Shown here: positions 37,347-47,211 of the stretch, piece after piece
Numbering within the stretch: position 1 is the stretch's first letter
How the letters are laid out: each line of letters begins with the position of its first letter
Source: Candidatus Pelagibacter communis
GTDB taxonomy: Bacteria; Pseudomonadota; Alphaproteobacteria; Pelagibacterales; Pelagibacteraceae
Assembly: GCF_001179925.1 (NCBI RefSeq)
Contig: NZ_CVSF01000019.1
Span: 26,950-90,949, forward strand
DNA: 64,000 bases
Direction of reading: 5' to 3'
Program-made: the position numbers and the translations under genes
Notes under the pieces: generated by a model
Seen by the model: the letters and a program-made list of their open reading frames with translations, nothing else
The model's database searches: none
What the model was told of the DNA's origin: nothing

Positions 37347-38900
37347 ATGTTAAATAAAAGAGCAGATAAACTTGAATTATTAAGAATAGCTGAAGCTGTA
37401 GCATTGGAGAAATCTATCGACAAAGAACTAATTATTAGCTCAATGGAAACGGGTATAGCTAAAGCTGCTAGATCAAAATTTGGTCAAGATAATGAAATTA
37501 GAGTTCTAATTAACAGGGAAAATGGAGATATTGAATTATTCAGAAGATTAGTTATTTCTGATAATCCAGAAAATACAAATACTGAAATCAAACTTGAGGA
37601 TGCAATATCACTCAATGAAACTAATAAAGATAAAAAAGTAGGTGACGAAGTTCTACAACCACTTCCATCATTCGATTTTGGAAGAATAGCTGCGCAAACC
37701 GCAAAACAAGTAATTAGCACCAATGTAAGAGAAGCTGAAAGAGAAAGACAATATAATGATTTTATAGATAAAAAAGAAACAATTTTAAGTGGGATTGTTA
37801 AAAGATTAGAATTTGGAAATATAATCGTAGATCTTGGAAGAACTGAAGCAATTATTCAAAAAAATGAAATGATACCTAGAGAAAATATTAAAGCTGGAGA
37901 TAGAGTTAAAGCATATTGCTATGAAGTAAAAAGAGAACCAAGAGGTCAACAAATCTTTTTATCAAGAGCACACCCAAAATTTATGGAGAAACTGTTTGTT
38001 CAAGAAGTTCCAGAAATTTATGATGGTTTAATTGAAATTAAATCTTCCTCAAGAGATCCAGGGAGTAGAGCTAAAATTTGTGTCAAAGCAGTTGACACTT
38101 CTCTAGATCCTGTTGGAGCTTGTGTTGGTATGAGAGGATCAAGAGTTCAAGCTGTAGTAAATGAACTCCAAGGAGAAAAAATTGATATTGTGAACTGGTC
38201 TGAAGATCCAGCAATATTAGTCTCAAATGCATTATCGCCTGCAGAAGTACAGAGAGTAAATGTAGACCTAGAGAGAAAAAAATTAGATGTAATTTTAACT
38301 GAAGAAAATTTAAGTAAAGCTATTGGTAGAAGAGGTCAAAATGTTAGATTGGCTACTAAACTTTTGAATTATGAAATCAATATTATGACCGACCAAGAGG
38401 ACTCCGAAAGAAGACAACAAGAATTTAAAGAAAAAACAGAAAATTTTGTTAAAAATCTTGAATTAGATGAAACATTGGGTCAGTTATTAGTAGCTGAAGG
38501 ATTTTCCACAATCGATGATATTAAAGATAGTAATGCTGAAAATTTGATGAAAATTGAAGGTATAGAGGAAGATACAGCGAAAGCATTAATTGAAAGGGCA
38601 AAAGAATTTCATGAAAAAGATCAAGAAGACATCTCGCAGAGAATTAAAGATCTTGGACTTGAAGAGGCTTTGATTAATCTTAAAGGATTGACCCCAGGAA
38701 TGTTAGTTACTTTAGGTGAGCAAAAAATTTTAACTTTGGAAGATTTTGCGGATTTAGCATCTGATGAACTCACCGGAGGATATGATGTAATTAAAAACGA
38801 AAGAGTAAAAATACAAGGTTATTTAGAAGATTTTGCTTTGTCAAAAGAAGAGGCAGACGAATTGATTATGTCAGCAAGAAATATTGTTTATAAAGATTGA
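37347..38900 (+). CDS. nusA: NusA, transcription elongation/termination factor
   Basis: RNA-polymerase-binding factor for pausing, termination and antitermination. With ATG 37347 (behind GGAG at 37332) the protein is 517 aa. Domains run N-terminal (ELLRIAEAVALEKSIDKELI), S1 (near 128-200), KH1/KH2 (DPVGACVGMRGSRVQAVVNEL near 255-275, SKAIGRRGQNVRLATKL near 322-338) and two C-terminal helix-hairpin-helix acidic repeats. A longer frame from 37308 reads through the hairpin and is rejected. It heads nusA-infB-rbfA-rpsO-pnp; rimP is not in its usual place upstream. Confidence 0.97.
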   Translation: MLNKRADKLELLRIAEAVALEKSIDKELIISSMETGIAKAARSKFGQDNEIRVLINRENGDIELFRRLVISDNPENTNTEIKLEDAISLNETNKDKKVGDEVLQPLPSFDFGRIAAQTAKQVISTNVREAERERQYNDFIDKKETILSGIVKRLEFGNIIVDLGRTEAIIQKNEMIPRENIKAGDRVKAYCYEVKREPRGQQIFLSRAHPKFMEKLFVQEVPEIYDGLIEIKSSSRDPGSRAKICVKAVDTSLDPVGACVGMRGSRVQAVVNELQGEKIDIVNWSEDPAILVSNALSPAEVQRVNVDLERKKLDVILTEENLSKAIGRRGQNVRLATKLLNYEINIMTDQEDSERRQQEFKEKTENFVKNLELDETLGQLLVAEGFSTIDDIKDSNAENLMKIEGIEEDTAKALIERAKEFHEKDQEDISQRIKDLGLEEALINLKGLTPGMLVTLGEQKILTLEDFADLASDELTGGYDVIKNERVKIQGYLEDFALSKEEADELIMSARNIVYKD

Positions 38901-38910
38901 GTGATGAGAT

Positions 38911-41130
38911 ATGGAAAACAAAAAAACAAAATTAACAATTTCTGGCACAGCCAAAAAATCAATCAAAAATATTGATATAGCTAAAACTCAAGGAAAAAAA
39001 ACAGTAGTAATAGAAAAATCAAAAGGGAATATTTTAAAAAAAGGAAGTTCTTTTAGAGCTTCAGGGACTGGTATAAGACCAAAACCAAAAACATCATTTG
39101 GTAGAGGATCCCCTTTAAAATCATCATTAGGAGGAAAAACATTTCCAATTGCCAATGATTTTGAAAAAAGGAAACTTGCTGAACAAAGAGCTACAAAAAG
39201 GCTTAAAGGAGAAAACGAAGGTAAAAAGCTTAAGTTGGGCACAAAAAAAAGAGAAGCAAAATTAACAGTTTCCAGAGCATTAAGTGATGAGATTGAAGCG
39301 AAGGAAAGAAGTTTAGCTTCTGTTAGAAGGGCAAGAGAAAAAGAGCAAAAAAATTTAAATAAAGACGAAAATAAAGAAAATTTAAAACCTGTTAAAAGAG
39401 ATGTTAATATTCCTGAAGCTATTACAGTTAGAGAACTTGCAAATAGAATGGCTGAACAGTCGAGCAACGTAATAAAATATCTTTTTGGAATGGGTGTGAC
39501 TGTAACAATTAATCAAACTTTAGCCGCGGATACTGCAGAATTCCTAGTCAAAGAATTTGGTCATAATCCTATACGCGGAGAAAAAGCAGAAGAAATAATT
39601 CAAAAAATCAAAGCTACAAGAGTTGAAAATTTAAAGAATAGACCTCCTATAGTAACTGTAATGGGACATGTAGATCATGGAAAAACTTCAGTACTAGATG
39701 TTTTGAGAAGTGCCAATGTTGTTTCAGGTGAGTTTGGTGGGATCACACAACATATTGGTGCTTATCAAATAGAAAATAAATCAAATAAGTTAACTTTTAT
39801 CGATACTCCAGGTCACGCTGCTTTTACAGAGATGAGGGCTAGAGGATCAAAATTGACTGATGTTGTAGTTTTAGTTGTGGCAGCTGATGATGGTGTAAAA
39901 CCACAAACAGTAGAGTCAATAAAACACGCAAAAGCCGCAAATGTTCCAATAGTTGTAGCGATCAATAAATGTGATTTACCAGAAGCAGATCCACAAAAAA
40001 TAAAAAATCAACTACTTGAATATGAATTAATTGCTGAGGATTTATCAGGTGATACATTAATGGTAGAGATCTCTGCTAAAACAAAATTGAATTTAGACAA
40101 ACTAGTTGATGCAATAATACTTCAAGCTGAAATTTTAGATTTAAAAACTGATTTTGAGTCAAAAGCCACAGGAGTTGTCTTAGAGTCTAAAATAGATGTT
40201 GGTAGAGGACCTGTTGCAACTATAATTGTAACAACTGGTACTCTAAAGAAAGGTGATTTTTTTGTAAGTGGTTTAAAATGGGGAAAGGTAAGAGCAATTA
40301 TTAATGATAAAGGAAAAAATATTAATGAAGCTTTACCTTCAACACCTGTAGAAATATTAGGCATTAATGGAGCGTCAAAAGCTGGAGATGACTTTATTGT
40401 TCTAGATAACGAGAAAGAGGCAAAAACATTAAGTGAAAATAGAGCAGATGAGGCAAAAGATGGAAAAAATCCACTATCTTTTGCAACCCAAGATTCAGCA
40501 TTTTCTGATAAATCTGCTGAAGAACTGAATTTAATAATAAAATCAGATGTTCATGGTTCGTCAGAAGCTATTAAAAATGCAATAACCCAAATAAAACATG
40601 AAGAGGTAAAACCAAAAATTATTTTAGCAGATATCGGTATGGTTACTGAGACTGATGTAACTTTAGCTAAGGCTTCAAAAGCTGTTTTAATAGCTTTTAA
40701 TGTTAAGCCTAGCAAAGAAGCAAAAAAATTAGCTGAAAATGAAAACATAAAAATTTCTTCATATAACATTATTTATGAGGTTCTAGATTTTATTAAACAA
40801 AGAATGTCTGGCCTTTTAACTCCTGATGTTCAAGAAACAATTTCAGGCACTGCTCAAATTTTGGAAATCTTCAAAGTCTCAGGGGCTGGAAAAGTTGCAG
40901 GATGTAAGATTACCGATGGCGAAATAAATAATACTTCAAATGTAAGGCTAATTAGAGATGGTACAATTATTTTTACTGGAAAAGTAAGCACTATATTTAG
41001 GGAGAAAAATCAAGTGAAACAGGTTAGCAATGGCCAGGAATGCGGAATTACGATAAAAGATTATATGGATTTTCAAAAAAACGATACTATAGAGGCATTT
41101 AACGTGATCTCAAAAGAGAGGACAATATAA
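38911..41130 (+). CDS. infB: InfB, translation initiation factor IF-2
   Basis: GTPase that brings initiator tRNA to the ribosome. The 739-aa protein has a short Lys-rich N-terminal region (about 1-150, compact compared with other alphaproteobacteria) and an IF2N helical module (TVRELANRMAEQSSNVIKYL). The G domain has GHVDHGKTSVLD near 251, DTPGHAAFTEMRARG near 297 and NKCDLP near 351; domains II-IV follow. It lies 10 bases after nusA, without the ylxR gene common between them. Its stop overlaps rbfA by one base. Confidence 0.98.
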   Translation: MENKKTKLTISGTAKKSIKNIDIAKTQGKKTVVIEKSKGNILKKGSSFRASGTGIRPKPKTSFGRGSPLKSSLGGKTFPIANDFEKRKLAEQRATKRLKGENEGKKLKLGTKKREAKLTVSRALSDEIEAKERSLASVRRAREKEQKNLNKDENKENLKPVKRDVNIPEAITVRELANRMAEQSSNVIKYLFGMGVTVTINQTLAADTAEFLVKEFGHNPIRGEKAEEIIQKIKATRVENLKNRPPIVTVMGHVDHGKTSVLDVLRSANVVSGEFGGITQHIGAYQIENKSNKLTFIDTPGHAAFTEMRARGSKLTDVVVLVVAADDGVKPQTVESIKHAKAANVPIVVAINKCDLPEADPQKIKNQLLEYELIAEDLSGDTLMVEISAKTKLNLDKLVDAIILQAEILDLKTDFESKATGVVLESKIDVGRGPVATIIVTTGTLKKGDFFVSGLKWGKVRAIINDKGKNINEALPSTPVEILGINGASKAGDDFIVLDNEKEAKTLSENRADEAKDGKNPLSFATQDSAFSDKSAEELNLIIKSDVHGSSEAIKNAITQIKHEEVKPKIILADIGMVTETDVTLAKASKAVLIAFNVKPSKEAKKLAENENIKISSYNIIYEVLDFIKQRMSGLLTPDVQETISGTAQILEIFKVSGAGKVAGCKITDGEINNTSNVRLIRDGTIIFTGKVSTIFREKNQVKQVSNGQECGITIKDYMDFQKNDTIEAFNVISKERTI

Positions 41131-41498
41131 TGGCTGACAGAATAGGAAAATCAGTTTCACAGAGACAATTGAGAGTTGGTGAAATGATTAAACAATCTTT
41201 GAGTATGATTTTTATAAAAAATGAAGCAAAAGTTCCAAATTTAGAAACAAATATCATTACGGTGACAGAAGTAAAGATGAGTCAAGATTTGAAAATAGCG
41301 AAAGCATATGTAATGCCACTTGGTGGAAAAGATGCAGATGAAGTGATTGATAAACTTAAGGAGTATTCTTTTTTAATAAGAAAGATTTTGTCAAAAAAAG
41401 TATTTATGAAGTTTTTACCAAAATTGCTATTTCGAAAAGATGAGTCTTTTGAGTATGCAGAAAAAATAGAAAATTTAATTAAACAAACAAATAAATAA
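41130..41498 (+). CDS. rbfA: RbfA, 30S ribosome-binding factor
   Basis: Assembly factor binding the 16S 5' region during 30S maturation. The 122-aa protein starts RIGKSVSQRQLRVGEMIKQ and has the KH-like fold with ITVTEVKMSQDLKIAKAYVMPLG near 44-66 and FLPKLLFRKDESFEYAEKIENL near 94-115. These match the family, including the LRFxxDxS-like segment. It overlaps infB by one base and is followed after 10 bases by rpsO. truB, usually next, is missing. Confidence 0.94.
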   Translation: MADRIGKSVSQRQLRVGEMIKQSLSMIFIKNEAKVPNLETNIITVTEVKMSQDLKIAKAYVMPLGGKDADEVIDKLKEYSFLIRKILSKKVFMKFLPKLLFRKDESFEYAEKIENLIKQTNK

Positions 41499-41508
41499 GG
41501 AAAAGAAG

Positions 41509-41757
41509 ATGAATAATAACGTTAAAGAATTGGCAATGCATGATAAAGATACAGGATCCTCAGAAATCCAGATTGCATTACTAACAGAGAAGATAGATGT
41601 TCTCTCGAAACATATAAAACAATTCAAAAAAGACAAACATTCTTCAGTTGGATTGCTGAGAGCAGTAAATAAGAGAAAGAAATTATTAGAATACTTAAAA
41701 AAAAATAAAAAGGATTCTTATAAAAATGTACTGTCAAAATTGAATTTAAGAAAGTAA
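41509..41757 (+). CDS. rpsO: Ribosomal protein S15
   Basis: Small-subunit protein that nucleates the 16S central domain. The 82-aa product has the diagnostic HDKDTGSSEIQIALLTEKI near 10-28 and HSSVGLLRAVNKRKKLLEYLKK near 45-66. The N-terminus is about 6 residues shorter than E. coli S15. A good AAGAAG/GGAAAAG leader precedes the ATG. The gene sits between rbfA and pnp, as in most proteobacteria. Confidence 0.97.
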   Translation: MNNNVKELAMHDKDTGSSEIQIALLTEKIDVLSKHIKQFKKDKHSSVGLLRAVNKRKKLLEYLKKNKKDSYKNVLSKLNLRK

Positions 41758-41779
41758 AAATCAAGATAGATAGAACGAA

Positions 41780-41839
41780 ATGGAACGAAACGAAATGGAA
41801 ATGAAATGTTTAAAGTATATAAGAAGGAAATTGAAGTAG
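41780..41839 (+). other. Short upstream ORF overlapping the pnp start
   Basis: A 19-codon frame (ATG 41780 to TAG 41839) lies in the purine-rich repetitive leader of pnp. It contains two further in-frame ATGs (41795, 41801) and overlaps the pnp ATG (41806) in another frame. The leader repeats GAACGAAATG-like units. Whether it is translated is unknown; it could influence PNPase initiation. Confidence 0.3.
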
Positions 41840-43878
41840 CAGGAAAGAAAATAAGTTTAGAAACAGGTAAAGTAGCAAGACAGGCAGACGGTGCAATAAT
41901 CGCAACATGTGGAGAAACGGTCGTTTTAGCAACAGTAGTGGGAGCAAAAAAAGTAAATCCTGACGTAGATTATTTTCCATTATCTGTAAATTACCAAGAA
42001 AAATATTACGCAGCAGGAAAAATTCCAGGTGGATATTTTAAAAGAGAAGCGAGGCCAACAGAAAGTGAAACACTAATTTCTAGATTAATTGATAGACCAA
42101 TACGACCCTTGTTTCCTGATGAATTTAAAAATGAGGTTCAATTGTTACCAACTGTAATTTCTTACGATAAAGAAAATGAAGCAGATATTTTATCAATTAC
42201 AGCTTCATCAGCAGCATTGGCTATATCAGGAATGCCATTTAAGGGCCCTGTTGGAGCTTCTAGAGTTGGATATATTAATGGACAATATGTTTTAAATCCC
42301 TCTAAAGTAGAATTAGAAAAATCAAAACTAGATTTAGTTGTAGCAGGCACAAAAGATGCTGTGCTTATGGTTGAGTCTGAAGCAAGTGGTTTAACAGAGG
42401 AAGAAATGTTAAATGCAGTTAAATTTGGTCATGAAGGTTTTGTTCCTGTGATTAAAATGATTGAAGGACTCGCAAAAGAATGTAGAAAACCTGAATGGAT
42501 TGTTGAAAAGAAAGATCTATCTAAAGTTAAGAAAAAACTTGAAAGTGTTTTTACAGAGGATCTTGAAAAAGCTTTTGCAACAAGAGACAAACAAGATAGG
42601 TCAAATCAAATTTCTGAAATAACTGATAAAGCTAAAAAACTTTACGAGGAAGATGAAAATTATACAGATCTAGATGTAAATTCTGAGCTTAAAAAGATAG
42701 AAAAATCAATTGTAAGAACAGATATTCTTAAAAATAAAAAAAGAATTGATGGCAGGGGTTTATCTGATGTGAGACCTATTTCCTGTGAAGTTGGTATTTT
42801 ACCAAGAACTCACGGTTCTGCTCTATTTACTAGAGGAGAAACACAAGCAATTGTAACAGCTACTTTGGGTACTACCGATGATGAACAAAGAATTGAAAGT
42901 CTTGAAGGATTACAAAGAGAAAGATTTATGCTTCACTATAATTTTCCACCATTCTCAGTTGGTGAAACGGGAAGAATTGGAACTGGTAGAAGAGAAATAG
43001 GACACGGTAAATTAGCATGGAGAGCTATTCATTCTTCATTACCATCAAAAGAAGGATTTCCTTACACTTTCAGGGTAGTTTCAGAGATTACAGAATCTAA
43101 TGGTTCATCTTCTATGGCTACTGTTTGTGGAACATCATTAGCATTAATGGACGCAGGAGTACCTATTAAAGAACCTGTTGCAGGTATAGCGATGGGACTA
43201 ATTAAAGAAGGTGATGAATTTAGTGTGTTATCAGATATTTTAGGGGATGAAGATCATTTAGGTGACATGGACTTTAAAGTTGCTGGAACTAAAGATGGAA
43301 TTACTTCACTTCAAATGGATATCAAAATTACTGGTATTACTTTTGAGATTATGGAACAGGCATTAAGTCAAGCAAAAGACGGAAGAGTTCACATTTTGGG
43401 TGAGATGAATAAAGCATTGTCTGCTTCAAGATCTGATGTAGGAAAACATACTCCAAAAATGGAACAGGTTAATGTTGATAAAAAAGATATCGCTGCTGTG
43501 ATTGGAAAAGGTGGTGCAACAATTAGAGAAATTGTTGAAAAATCAGGTGCGAAAGTAGATGTGAATGACGAAGGAGTTGTAACAGTCGCAGCGCCAGATG
43601 AGGAGTCTAGAAATACAGCTATGCAAATGATTAAAGACATTACCGCAAAAGCTGAATTAAATAAAATTTACTCAGGAAAAGTAATGAAGATTATGGAATT
43701 TGGTGCGTTTGTAAACTTTTTGGGAAAACAGGATGGTCTTGTTCATATTTCAGAATTAGCTGAAAAAAGAGTCGCTAAGGTTACAGATGTTGTCAAAGAA
43801 GGTGATGAAGTAAAAGTTAAAGTAATCGGTTTCGATAGAGGTAAGGTTAAACTTTCAATGAAACAAGCTTTAAAATAA
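41806..43878 (+). CDS. pnp: Pnp, polynucleotide phosphorylase
   Basis: 3'-5' phosphorolytic exoribonuclease of the degradosome. The 690-aa protein has two RNase-PH domains (GDTVV-like [11 protein letters not shown] near 34-44, and [17 protein letters not shown] near 340-356), a KH domain ([25 protein letters not shown]) near 562-590 and a C-terminal S1 domain ([12 protein letters not shown] near 645). Length is normal. I take ATG 41806 because the family N-terminus ([14 protein letters not shown]) starts there, although three ATGs precede it in another frame. Confidence 0.97.
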   Translation: MFKVYKKEIEVAGKKISLETGKVARQADGAIIATCGETVVLATVVGAKKVNPDVDYFPLSVNYQEKYYAAGKIPGGYFKREARPTESETLISRLIDRPIRPLFPDEFKNEVQLLPTVISYDKENEADILSITASSAALAISGMPFKGPVGASRVGYINGQYVLNPSKVELEKSKLDLVVAGTKDAVLMVESEASGLTEEEMLNAVKFGHEGFVPVIKMIEGLAKECRKPEWIVEKKDLSKVKKKLESVFTEDLEKAFATRDKQDRSNQISEITDKAKKLYEEDENYTDLDVNSELKKIEKSIVRTDILKNKKRIDGRGLSDVRPISCEVGILPRTHGSALFTRGETQAIVTATLGTTDDEQRIESLEGLQRERFMLHYNFPPFSVGETGRIGTGRREIGHGKLAWRAIHSSLPSKEGFPYTFRVVSEITESNGSSSMATVCGTSLALMDAGVPIKEPVAGIAMGLIKEGDEFSVLSDILGDEDHLGDMDFKVAGTKDGITSLQMDIKITGITFEIMEQALSQAKDGRVHILGEMNKALSASRSDVGKHTPKMEQVNVDKKDIAAVIGKGGATIREIVEKSGAKVDVNDEGVVTVAAPDEESRNTAMQMIKDITAKAELNKIYSGKVMKIMEFGAFVNFLGKQDGLVHISELAEKRVAKVTDVVKEGDEVKVKVIGFDRGKVKLSMKQALK

Positions 43879-43883
43879 GGAAA

Positions 43884-44633
43884 TTATTTTTTAAATATAA
43901 GTAACTTACTGTTATTCCAAAAACCTGAGTAATTATATTTGTGTTTACATATGCAGAAAAAAATTTCTGAAAAATCGTTTTTTATATGTTTTAATCGTTC
44001 ATAGTACAATTTTTCACTATAATTTTTTTTATTCATAAATATATCCTCAATAACTAAAATTCCATTTTTTTTTAAAAATTTATTTGTTGCTTCAATTATA
44101 TTGATTTGATGTTCAAATAAATGAGAGGTGTCATCAATTATTATGTCGTAAAAAATGTTATTTTTTTCAAATAATTTTTTTATATTCATCTTATTTTCAA
44201 CATCTAATTGAAAATAATTCACATCACTTAGTTTTATATTTTTCGATTTTTCTAGGGTATTTTCATCATTATCAAATACATCTATATTTGCTTTTTTAAA
44301 ATATTCTCTAAACATTCTTAAAGAAGATGAGTATGCAACGCCCAGTTCGGCTATATTAATTTTTTGATCTTTTAAATGATTAAATAGAATATTATATATA
44401 GGTGTATATGAATGTTGATGTTTAGTTTTTTTGTTAAAGACTGACTTGTCAGTTCCATATTTTTCTCCTAGTAAACACATTTCCGAAAGATAATTACTAG
44501 AATCAATTATAATAGAACTGAATTGATCTACATTTTTTTCAAATTTATACCTATTTTTTTCATTTTTTTTATCTAAAATTTGTTCGATTGATTTTTTTAA
44601 TGATCTATAGATAACTCTTGAAATTTTTTTCAT
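43884..44633 (-). CDS. Class I SAM-dependent methyltransferase of unknown substrate
   Basis: A 249-aa protein with a Rossmann methyltransferase core. NIAELGVAYSSSLRMFREYF near 94-113 is the SAM loop, IDVFDNDENTL near 117-127 the acidic end of strand 2, and YDIIIDDTSHLFEHQINII near 159-177 resembles the DDxSH metal/catalytic motif of the MycE/cephalosporin-hydroxylase-like group. LVIEDIF near 192-198 follows. It is a small-molecule or sugar methyltransferase by family, substrate unknown. It interrupts the pnp-fabI junction and is probably a variable accessory gene. Confidence 0.7.
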   Translation of the reverse strand: MKKISRVIYRSLKKSIEQILDKKNEKNRYKFEKNVDQFSSIIIDSSNYLSEMCLLGEKYGTDKSVFNKKTKHQHSYTPIYNILFNHLKDQKINIAELGVAYSSSLRMFREYFKKANIDVFDNDENTLEKSKNIKLSDVNYFQLDVENKMNIKKLFEKNNIFYDIIIDDTSHLFEHQINIIEATNKFLKKNGILVIEDIFMNKKNYSEKLYYERLKHIKNDFSEIFFCICKHKYNYSGFWNNSKLLIFKK

Positions 44634-44636
44634 GAA

Positions 44637-45422
44637 TTAGCTAATATTTTTAGGATCCGGCATTCCAACTTTATTATATCCTGCGTCAACATAATGAATT
44701 TCTCCTGTAACCCCATTAGCTAGTTTGCTAAGGAGATATAATGCTGAGTTACCAACGTCATGAATATCAACGTTTCTCTTTAGAAAAGAATGGTCTTCAT
44801 TCCATTTATATAAAAATTTTGCATCTCCTATTGCAGAGGCAGCTAGTGTTTTAATGGGTCCAGCACTGATCGCATTTACTCTTATGCCTTTTGAACCTAG
44901 GTCTCTTGCTAGATATTTAACACTTGATTCTAAAGCTGATTTACAAACGCCCATAACATTATAATTAGGAATAGCTTTAGTAGACTCATAAGTTAATGTT
45001 AGTAAACTTCCACCTTCTGACATTATTTTGGATGCTTCTTTCGCAACCTCAGTAAATGAAAAACATGATATTAACATACTTTTTAAAAAATTTTCTCTGG
45101 TGGTATTTAAATATTCACCGGACAATTCTGTTTTATCTGAAAAAGCAACTGCATGCACAACAAAATCAATTTTTCCCCACTGTGATTTGATATCTTCAAA
45201 TAATTTTTGTACTTCTTGTTTTTTTTCAACATCACAACTAAATATTATTTTTGAATTTAGTTTTTCAGCTAATGGGACTACTCTTTTTTTTAAAGCATCA
45301 CCCAAATATGTAAAGGCAAGTTCAGCTCCTTCTTCTGCTAACTTTTGTGAAATACCCCAAGCGATAGATCTTTCATTAGCAACACCCATGATCAATCCTT
45401 TTTTACCTTTCATTAAACTCAT
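44637..45422 (-). CDS. fabI: FabI, enoyl-ACP reductase
   Basis: NADH-dependent last step of each fatty-acid elongation round. The 261-aa short-chain dehydrogenase starts GKKGLIMGVANERSIAWGI, has a catalytic Tyr-X6-Lys (PNYNVMGVCKSALE near 154-167), and has SAGPIKTLAASAIGDAK near 190-206 and VTGEIHYVDAGYN near 238-250. All are characteristic of FabI rather than FabL or FabK. It lies 2 bases downstream of fabB in a fabA-fabB-fabI operon. Confidence 0.97.
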   Translation of the reverse strand: MSLMKGKKGLIMGVANERSIAWGISQKLAEEGAELAFTYLGDALKKRVVPLAEKLNSKIIFSCDVEKKQEVQKLFEDIKSQWGKIDFVVHAVAFSDKTELSGEYLNTTRENFLKSMLISCFSFTEVAKEASKIMSEGGSLLTLTYESTKAIPNYNVMGVCKSALESSVKYLARDLGSKGIRVNAISAGPIKTLAASAIGDAKFLYKWNEDHSFLKRNVDIHDVGNSALYLLSKLANGVTGEIHYVDAGYNKVGMPDPKNIS

Positions 45423-45424
45423 AA

Positions 45425-46636
45425 CTATATTTTCTCAAAAATTAAAGCAGCATTAGTTCCACCGAAACCAAAACTATTTGACATTATCGCATTTAAAGAT
45501 TTTCCTGTTTCAGTTTTAGAAACTATTGGGAATTTTTTAGCATCTTCATCCATTTCATTAATATTTGCTGAACCTGTGATGAAATTATTTTTCATCATAA
45601 TTAAACTATAGATAGCCTCGTGAACAGATGCTGCCCCCAACGGATGACCAGATAAAGATTTTGTTGAACTAATTTTTGGAATATTATTTTCAAAAGTTTT
45701 TTCGATAGCATTTAATTCTGTTATATCTCCAACAGGTGTAGAAGTTCCATGAGTATTAATATAATCAATTTTATTTTTTGCAGTTGATAAAGCCATTTTC
45801 ATACATCTTATAGCTCCTTCACCTGATGGTGCTACCATGTCATAACCATCAGAGGTAGCTCCATACCCTGTTAATTCTGCATATATCTTTGCACCTCTAG
45901 CTTTTGCATGTTCATATTCCTCAAGGACTAATACCCCTGCACCTCCAGCAATCACAAAACCATCTCTAGTCTTATCATATGCTCTGGAAGCTTTTTCTGG
46001 AGTATCATTATATTTGGATGAAAGCGCGGTCATAGCATCAAACATAGCTGTCATTGCCCAATGAATTTCTTCACTGCCTCCTGCAAAAACAATGTCTTGT
46101 TTTCCCATTTGAATTAGTTCCATAGAGTTTCCAATGCAGTGTCCACTAGTAGCACAAGCTGAACTCATAGTGTAATTAGTTCCTTTAATTTTAAATGGTA
46201 CAGCGAGTGTTGCAGATGCAGTACTAGCCATTGTTCTAGGAACTATAAATGGTCCCATCAATTTAGGTGTTTTTGCTCTAGTTTTATCAGCAGCCAAAAT
46301 TACGTTTTCAATTGATGGACCGCCAGACCCCATTACAATTCCAGTTTTATAATTGCTTACTTCATTATCCTGTAAACCAGAGTCTTGGATAGCTTCCTTC
46401 ATGGCTATATAGTTGTAGGCCGAGCCAGAACCCATAAATCTTATAGTTTTTCTGTCGATATGATCCTCTAGTTTTATTTTCGGTTTTCCATGAATATGGC
46501 TTTTTAAATTATGTTCTTTATATTCTTCAGCAAAAGAAATCCCTGATTTTGAATTCAATAAGGACTGATGAACTTCATCTTGATTATTTCCTAAACAAGA
46601 TACAATGCCTAGACCTGTAACGACTACTCTTCTCAT
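45425..46636 (-). CDS. fabB: FabB, beta-ketoacyl-ACP synthase I
   Basis: Condensing enzyme of fatty-acid synthesis, needed with FabA for unsaturated chains. The 403-aa protein has the nucleophile in [14 protein letters not shown] near 158-171, and the two active-site histidines in [11 protein letters not shown] near 293-303 and [12 protein letters not shown] near 327-338, plus the [13 protein letters not shown]-terminus. The exact 1-base overlap with fabA and the downstream fabI make FabB a better call than FabF. Confidence 0.96.
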   Translation of the reverse strand: MRRVVVTGLGIVSCLGNNQDEVHQSLLNSKSGISFAEEYKEHNLKSHIHGKPKIKLEDHIDRKTIRFMGSGSAYNYIAMKEAIQDSGLQDNEVSNYKTGIVMGSGGPSIENVILAADKTRAKTPKLMGPFIVPRTMASTASATLAVPFKIKGTNYTMSSACATSGHCIGNSMELIQMGKQDIVFAGGSEEIHWAMTAMFDAMTALSSKYNDTPEKASRAYDKTRDGFVIAGGAGVLVLEEYEHAKARGAKIYAELTGYGATSDGYDMVAPSGEGAIRCMKMALSTAKNKIDYINTHGTSTPVGDITELNAIEKTFENNIPKISSTKSLSGHPLGAASVHEAIYSLIMMKNNFITGSANINEMDEDAKKFPIVSKTETGKSLNAIMSNSFGFGGTNAALIFEKI

Positions 46637-47136
46637 TATTTAAATAACCCTACTTTTAAACTGTCTGCTGAATAAATCTTTCTATTGTCTGCTAATACTT
46701 CTCCGTTAGCAAGTCCAACAGTTGTTCCTCCAGGTGACATAATTTTTTTCATATCAATTTTATACGTTACAAGTTTAATATTTTGTAAAACTTCTCCAGT
46801 AAATTTTACAGTCCCAACTCCCAAAGCTCTTCCTTTCCCCGGGTTTCCAATCCAACCCAAATAAAAACCTACCAATTGCCACATCGCATCAAGTCCTAGG
46901 CAACCAGGCATTACAGGGTCATTTTTAAAGTGGCAATCAAAAAACCAAAGATCTTTTTTTATGTCTAGTTCAGCCTTTAACGACCCTTTTTTAAAAGCAC
47001 CATTACTATCATTAATTTCAGTAATTCTGTCAAACATGAGCATTGGAGGAAGTGGTAATTTTGCATTACCTGGACCAAAAAGCCCCCCATTTCCACAATT
47101 TATGAGCTCATCATATGAATAGGAGTTTTTTTTCAT
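46636..47136 (-). CDS. fabA: FabA, beta-hydroxydecanoyl-ACP dehydratase/isomerase
   Basis: Introduces the cis double bond that starts anaerobic unsaturated fatty-acid synthesis. The 166-aa hot-dog-fold protein has the catalytic His in [14 protein letters not shown] near 67-80 and the Asp in [13 protein letters not shown] near 81-93, exactly the FabA pattern. It heads the fabA-fabB-fabI operon. It diverges from irr across 75 bases that contain an iron-control-element-like sequence; this neighbourhood also occurs in rhizobia. Confidence 0.97.
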   Translation of the reverse strand: MKKNSYSYDELINCGNGGLFGPGNAKLPLPPMLMFDRITEINDSNGAFKKGSLKAELDIKKDLWFFDCHFKNDPVMPGCLGLDAMWQLVGFYLGWIGNPGKGRALGVGTVKFTGEVLQNIKLVTYKIDMKKIMSPGGTTVGLANGEVLADNRKIYSADSLKVGLFK

Positions 47137-47189
47137 AAAATTTGAACACCTTTAATACTTGATTTTGTTCAATTATAATATACATATAG

Positions 47190-47206
47190 TTTAGAATTAT
47201 TATAAC
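47190..47206 (+). promoter_or_regulatory. Iron-control-element-like operator at the irr start
   Basis: TTTAGAA (47190-47196), 3 bases, then TTATAAC (47200-47206). Compared with the ICE pattern TTTAGAA-N3-TTCTAAA the match is 12 of 14. It lies just downstream of a possible promoter (TTGATT 47159-47164, 16 bases, TACATA 47181-47186) and 5 bases before the irr ATG, a position suited to repression. Confidence 0.6.
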
Positions 47207-47211
47207 TTATA

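Noticed and set aside
38988..39467. 159-codon minus-strand frame opposite the N-terminus of infB
   Set aside because: It mirrors the Lys-rich IF-2 N-terminus as a Phe/Ser-rich chain and has no independent support.
45028..45456. 142-codon plus-strand frame opposite fabI
   Set aside because: fabI has a full set of motifs on the minus strand, and the plus frame has none.
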